This document shows positions 60,820 through 64,000 of a stretch of DNA of 64,000 nt, piece by piece. The position numbers and the translations under genes were made by a program. This stretch comes from Chitinophaga pinensis (GTDB lineage Bacteria > Bacteroidota > Bacteroidia > Flavobacteriales_D > Crocinitomicaceae): positions 62,001 through 126,000 of the forward strand of contig CAMDNE010000002.1 of the NCBI GenBank assembly GCA_945902745.1. The letters run 5' to 3'. Numbering within the stretch: the stretch's first letter is position 1; each line of letters starts with the position of its first letter. A model generated the notes under the pieces. It made no database searches. It was given only the letters and a program-made list of their open reading frames with translations, and was not told the DNA's origin.

Positions 60820-61945
60820 AATATTAAAGAAAATATTACGCTTTTCAACTTTATTGAAAGTGCTAACATTAATCTGCTTGTCCGGATTACTGTTGGCTTA
60901 TCTTACACCTTTTGTTCATCCAAATACATTTAAAATTCTACCGTTCTTTGGGTTAGCTTATCCGGTTATATTGTTTTGCACACTTTTATTGCTATTGATT
61001 TGGTCTTTAGCGAAATCAAAATGGGCATTAATTACTTTAGCGGTTCTTTTGATTGGAGGGAAATTACATTTCAGAATGATTGCCTTAGGTTCTAATGAAA
61101 CAGAGTTACCTTCTGAGGATAGAATTCTGAATATCATGAGTTATAATGTTCGCCTATTTGATCTGTACACCTCTGAAGAATCTGACCGATACACAAAACG
61201 AAATGCGATTTTTCAATATATTCAGGATAAAAACCCTGATATCATCTGTTTTCAGGAGTTCTATCATCAAGATAAACCAACAAAATTTTCGACAAGGGAC
61301 ACGCTCATATCGTTATTAGGAATTAAAGATTATCATGAACGTTACGCTCACAAGTTACGTGGAAGACAAAATTTTGGTGTAACGATTCTTTCAAAATACG
61401 AGTTAATTGCGAAGGGTGATGTGATGTTTTCTTCTCAAGGTGAAAACGATTTCAATTATTGCATTTATGTTGATATTGTTAAAAATCTAGACACGTTCAG
61501 AGTTTACAATGTCCACCTTCAGTCAATACGTCTTGAACAAGAAGATTATTCTGATTTTCAGGATGAAACAGGTGAAAAAGAAGAAAAATCTACTATTCGT
61601 TTGATGATTGATAAATTGCGGATTGCTTATCCGAAACGTGCAGAACAAGCAAGAACAGTTATGGAACATGTACTTACTTCCCCATACCCTACAATAGTTT
61701 GCGGTGATTTTAACGACACGCCAATGTCTTATGCTTATAATCAATTTAACAAATCTCTTACTGATGCATTTAGAAACTGCTCATCTGGAATTGGATCTAC
61801 ATATGTAGGAAAAGTTCCTGCTGGAAGAATAGATTATATCTTTCATACAGGAAATCTAAAATCGACACATTTCGAAATCCAAAAAGAAGCCTTTAGTGAT
61901 CACCGTGCTATTTCTTGTAAAATCTATAAGGATACGCTACTCTAG
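60812..61945 (+). CDS. Membrane-anchored endonuclease/exonuclease/phosphatase family protein
   Basis: 377 residues. Three N-terminal transmembrane helices (about 15-90), then an EEP domain with the DNase I-like motifs MSYNVRLFDL, ICFQEFYHQ, YNVHLQSIR, CGDFNDTPMSY and FSDHRAISCKI. The substrate could be DNA, lipid phosphates or a nucleotide. It overlaps the rhomboid gene and thus ends the mutL operon; the link to rhomboids is not understood. Confidence 0.88.
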   Translation: MGKILKKILRFSTLLKVLTLICLSGLLLAYLTPFVHPNTFKILPFFGLAYPVILFCTLLLLLIWSLAKSKWALITLAVLLIGGKLHFRMIALGSNETELPSEDRILNIMSYNVRLFDLYTSEESDRYTKRNAIFQYIQDKNPDIICFQEFYHQDKPTKFSTRDTLISLLGIKDYHERYAHKLRGRQNFGVTILSKYELIAKGDVMFSSQGENDFNYCIYVDIVKNLDTFRVYNVHLQSIRLEQEDYSDFQDETGEKEEKSTIRLMIDKLRIAYPKRAEQARTVMEHVLTSPYPTIVCGDFNDTPMSYAYNQFNKSLTDAFRNCSSGIGSTYVGKVPAGRIDYIFHTGNLKSTHFEIQKEAFSDHRAISCKIYKDTLL

Positions 61946-62000
61946 CAAATTTGATTAGCTAGAAAAGTCTAATTTTATCAATGTTATTTGACATTTATAT

Positions 62001-62008
62001 TATCTTTG
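62001..62008 (+). promoter_or_regulatory. -7 box of the lipoprotein gene; decides the start codon
   Basis: TATCTTTG matches TAnnTTTG. The ATG at 61981 would lie upstream, so the ATG at 62029 is used. Confidence 0.5.
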
Positions 62009-62028
62009 ATACAACTAAACGAAGAAGC

Positions 62029-62472
62029 ATGAAATTAATTTTAACCGCTCTATTATTACTTAGCATTGCAACACTTCAGTCTTGCGGTGAGAAAGGAGTA
62101 AACGATGAAACAGCAAAAGAAGAAAATACTGTTGTTTCTATAAATGGCGATTGGACGTTACACAAAGATGAAAAGAACGGAAAAAAACTAGATTATTCTG
62201 GTAAACCAACTGCTGTTACATTGACGTTAAAAGAAAATGGTTATTTCATCTTTTTTGATAAAATCACTAACGAAAAAATCAGTGATTCAGGAGTCGCTAA
62301 AATTCAAGAGCGTTACAAAGGTCAGTATGACTTGGATGGAAAAGAATTAAGCTTAAACCATTTTGTAAATGATTCACTTGTTTCAGAAAGCTACACAATA
62401 CAAAGCTTAACAGCCACTGAATTGATTCTGAAAAGCAATACAACAAAAAATATTCAACATTTTAAAAAATAA
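62029..62472 (+). CDS. Small lipoprotein, lipocalin-like
   Basis: 147 residues from the ATG at 62029. Lipoprotein signal LLSIATLQSCGEKG (Cys19). The mature part (NGDWTLHKDEKNGKKL, VTLTLKENGYFIFFDK, YKGQYDLDGKELSLNH) reads like the lipocalin-like DUF proteins of Bacteroidota. It may bind a small ligand. A hairpin terminator overlaps its stop codon. Confidence 0.78.
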   Translation: MKLILTALLLLSIATLQSCGEKGVNDETAKEENTVVSINGDWTLHKDEKNGKKLDYSGKPTAVTLTLKENGYFIFFDKITNEKISDSGVAKIQERYKGQYDLDGKELSLNHFVNDSLVSESYTIQSLTATELILKSNTTKNIQHFKK

Positions 62473-62492
62473 GAGGCTTGACCTCTTTTTTT
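62471..62492 (+). terminator. Terminator after the lipocalin-like lipoprotein
   Basis: AAGAGG (62471-62476) / CCTCTT (62482-62487) with a CTTGA loop and a T run. The stem starts within the stop codon TAA (62470-62472). Confidence 0.75.
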
Positions 62493-62500
62493 ATGCTTAT

Positions 62501-63118
62501 ATGTTAGTAGAGATAAACCCAAATAACATTGATTCAAGACTTATAAAACAAGCCGTTGAAGTTTTGAAAAAAGGTGGCGTAATCATTTTTCCAACCGATA
62601 CAGTATACAGTATGGGCTGTGATTTATTCAATAAAAAAGCACTGAATAACTTAGCTAAACTAAAGGATATCAAACTTAGTAAAGCGCAATTTTCGATTAT
62701 TTGTCATGATTTGAGTCATTTATCCGATTATGTAAAACAAATTGACCGACCTATTTTCAAGTTACTCAAACAATCATTACCTGGTCCTTTTACATTTATC
62801 ATGAATGCCACAAATGAGATTCCACGGTTATTTGATACGAATAGAAAAGAAATCGGAATTAGAATTCCCGATAATAATATCATATTAGAAATTGTAAGAG
62901 AATTAGGAAATCCAATTGCAACTACTTCTCTTCACAATCAAGAAGATGAAATCATGGATTATTTCACCGATCCTTATGCGATATACGAGCGTTATGACGA
63001 CGATGTTGAAATGATTATTGACGGAGGGTACGGAAATCTTGAAGCGTCTACAATAATCGATTGCACAGGTTCAGCCCCAGAAATAATTCGACAAGGAATT
63101 GGTAAATTAGACTTATGA
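62501..63118 (+). CDS. Sua5/YciO/YrdC family protein (threonylcarbamoyl-AMP synthase type)
   Basis: 205 residues. Motifs VIIFPTDTVYSMGCDLFN (family KxR..SPTDTVYG-like), LSKAQFSIICHDLS, LLKQSLPGPFTFIMNAT and IGIRIPDN mark the YrdC domain. TsaC-type enzymes make threonylcarbamoyl-AMP for tRNA t6A37; YciO relatives are less active. The sequence does not separate these. Its end overlaps the next start by 4 bp (ATGA). Confidence 0.88.
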   Translation: MLVEINPNNIDSRLIKQAVEVLKKGGVIIFPTDTVYSMGCDLFNKKALNNLAKLKDIKLSKAQFSIICHDLSHLSDYVKQIDRPIFKLLKQSLPGPFTFIMNATNEIPRLFDTNRKEIGIRIPDNNIILEIVRELGNPIATTSLHNQEDEIMDYFTDPYAIYERYDDDVEMIIDGGYGNLEASTIIDCTGSAPEIIRQGIGKLDL

Positions 63119-63675
63119 TCCTAATACTAAATTGCGGTAGTTCTAAAACTCAATACATCGAGGAAATTATCGATGAATTTAGTGACTTTAAGACACTTCC
63201 AGTCTTAGATTTCAAAGAAGAAGATTTAGAAAATTTTACAGGCGTTGTGATTACTGGTGCCCCGCTTTTAATTACAGAGCAAAATATGCTCCCATTCATT
63301 CAAAAATTAGCATGGATCAAAGAAACAACAATTCCAGTTTTAGGCATTTGTTTCGGTCATCAATTGATGGGTTTAGTTTTCGGTGCTTTTGGCTCAAGAA
63401 TGCGAGAAGATAGGGATTGGCAAACTATTGAAGTATTTGAAGACTGTCCCTTGTTTGATAAACTCCCAACAGAATTTGAAATGATGGAGGATCACTGCGA
63501 AACAATTTCTATTCCTCCAGGATTTAAGTTAGTAGGAACTTCTGATGCGTGTGTTAATGAAGCTATGCAACACGCTTCCCTCCCACTTTTTGGCGTTCAA
63601 TTTCACCCAGAGATCTCAGGGAATTTAGGTAGGGTGATATTTGATAATTTCGTGAATTATTGTTTACGGAGATAG
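63115..63675 (+). CDS. Class I glutamine amidotransferase domain protein
   Basis: 186 residues. Catalytic Cys79 in LGICFGHQLMG and the pair His164/Glu166 in GVQFHPEISGN, with MEDHCETI as in GuaA-type GATase domains. It resembles stand-alone GMP-synthase subunit A or a GATase relative; partner not visible. It overlaps the Sua5-like gene by 4 bp, so they are translationally coupled. Confidence 0.85.
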   Translation: MILILNCGSSKTQYIEEIIDEFSDFKTLPVLDFKEEDLENFTGVVITGAPLLITEQNMLPFIQKLAWIKETTIPVLGICFGHQLMGLVFGAFGSRMREDRDWQTIEVFEDCPLFDKLPTEFEMMEDHCETISIPPGFKLVGTSDACVNEAMQHASLPLFGVQFHPEISGNLGRVIFDNFVNYCLRR

Positions 63676-63678
63676 TTT

Positions 63679-64000
63679 TCAAAGACCAATTCCTCCATCC
63701 AGCCATTTTTTAAAATCATTCACCCTATCACGACTAACAATGCTAACTTCATCTTCGAGGTGGATTGCTTTAACTTTTAATCGGCTATTGAAATACGCAA
63801 CTGACTTCTGAATGGAGTTCATTGTAATCAAAACTTTACGATTGATTCTGAAAAACAAATTTGATTCAATCAAATTTTCTAATTGGTCGAGTGTGTAATC
63901 AATTGGATAACGTTTATTTAATTCGGTTACAAGCATAACAACGCCATCTTCAGCAATAAAATGAACAATATCCTCTGTTTTAACAGAAATGATATTGTCT
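63679..64000 (-). CDS. LytTR-domain response regulator, C-terminal part (cut by window edge)
   Basis: At least 107 residues. The frame is open from the window edge: DNIISVKTEDIVHFIAEDG then VVMLVTELNKRYPIDYTLDQ, FFRINRKVLITMNSIQ and EVSIVSRDRVNDFKKWLDG form a LytTR DNA-binding domain. The N-terminal receiver domain expected upstream lies outside. An internal ATG at 63936 is not the start. It is convergent with the amidotransferase gene. Confidence 0.85.
   Translation of the reverse strand, partial: DNIISVKTEDIVHFIAEDGVVMLVTELNKRYPIDYTLDQLENLIESNLFFRINRKVLITMNSIQKSVAYFNSRLKVKAIHLEDEVSIVSRDRVNDFKKWLDGGIGL

Noticed and set aside
1-64000. CRISPR arrays, tRNA or rRNA genes, insertion sequences, prophage
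   Set aside because: No regularly spaced repeats, cloverleaf sequences, transposase motifs or phage structural genes were seen by eye; a dedicated search was not possible.

Overview
The window looks like a chromosomal segment of a Bacteroidota bacterium, most likely order Flavobacteriales and perhaps close to Crocinitomicaceae/Fluviicola. That placement is an inference from gene content and base composition, not from a marker search. Supporting signs are the AT-rich DNA, many -7 boxes of the Bacteroidota type TAnnTTTG, type IX secretion (T9SS) C-terminal domains, an S46 dipeptidyl-peptidase, a GH92 mannosidase, bacillithiol synthesis (BshA), a GH3/beta-lactamase fusion, DUF3078/DUF4421/DUF6089 proteins and a LptD-amidase-MlaD-Fe-S cluster. 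I saw no rRNA, tRNA, CRISPR array, insertion sequence or prophage.

Layout. 0-7 kb: minus-strand envelope and housekeeping genes (secreted protein cut by the window edge, M28 peptidase, CvfB-like protein, universal stress protein, secreted unknown, ribulose-phosphate epimerase, L,D-transpeptidase). 7-13 kb: rhomboid, class IV aminotransferase, YwbE and a cold-shock protein with a long leader, then DUF983, HMA and rhodanese genes with two matched Crp/Fnr-like operators, then lipoproteins and a T9SS cargo. 13-21 kb: minus-strand lipoproteins, HMG-CoA lyase, PyrD, DUF6089, an ECF sigma factor with a small membrane protein, and a methyltransferase-MbnP-MbnH operon. 21-24 kb: oligopeptidase B-like S9 peptidase and DUF4421. 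24-32 kb: amidase, MlaD, two Fe-S proteins, an HAD-like protein and a small conserved protein, divergent from lptD. 32-45 kb: MBL-rhodanese fusion, YqgE, a long rarA-acyltransferase-BNR-HD-ROK-GH92 run, and S46 peptidase. 44.7-45.8 kb: a gene-poor, repeat-bearing stretch with two small ORFs. 45.8-57 kb: VWA protein, DUF3078, thiolase, acyltransferase, SGNH esterase, BshA and the GH3/beta-lactamase fusion. 57-64 kb: mutL, two tandem rhomboids, a membrane endonuclease/exonuclease/phosphatase protein, a lipoprotein, a Sua5/YrdC protein, a glutamine amidotransferase and a cut LytTR regulator.

Together the genes describe an aerobic heterotroph that feeds on protein and glycans (M28, S9, S46, GH92, GH3, CE2-like) and invests in its envelope (LptD, MlaD, L,D-transpeptidase, amidase, lipid A-type acyltransferase). 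The most interesting signals are the pair of 16-bp operators with identical promoter geometry (DUF983 and rhodanese), the MbnP/MbnH copper/tryptophan-oxidation pair apparently adapted to T9SS, a 24-bp repeat shared by two intergenic regions 12 kb apart, competing inverted repeats before the sigma gene, and small ORFs (49 codons at 45.6 kb; a leader ORF overlapping mutL).
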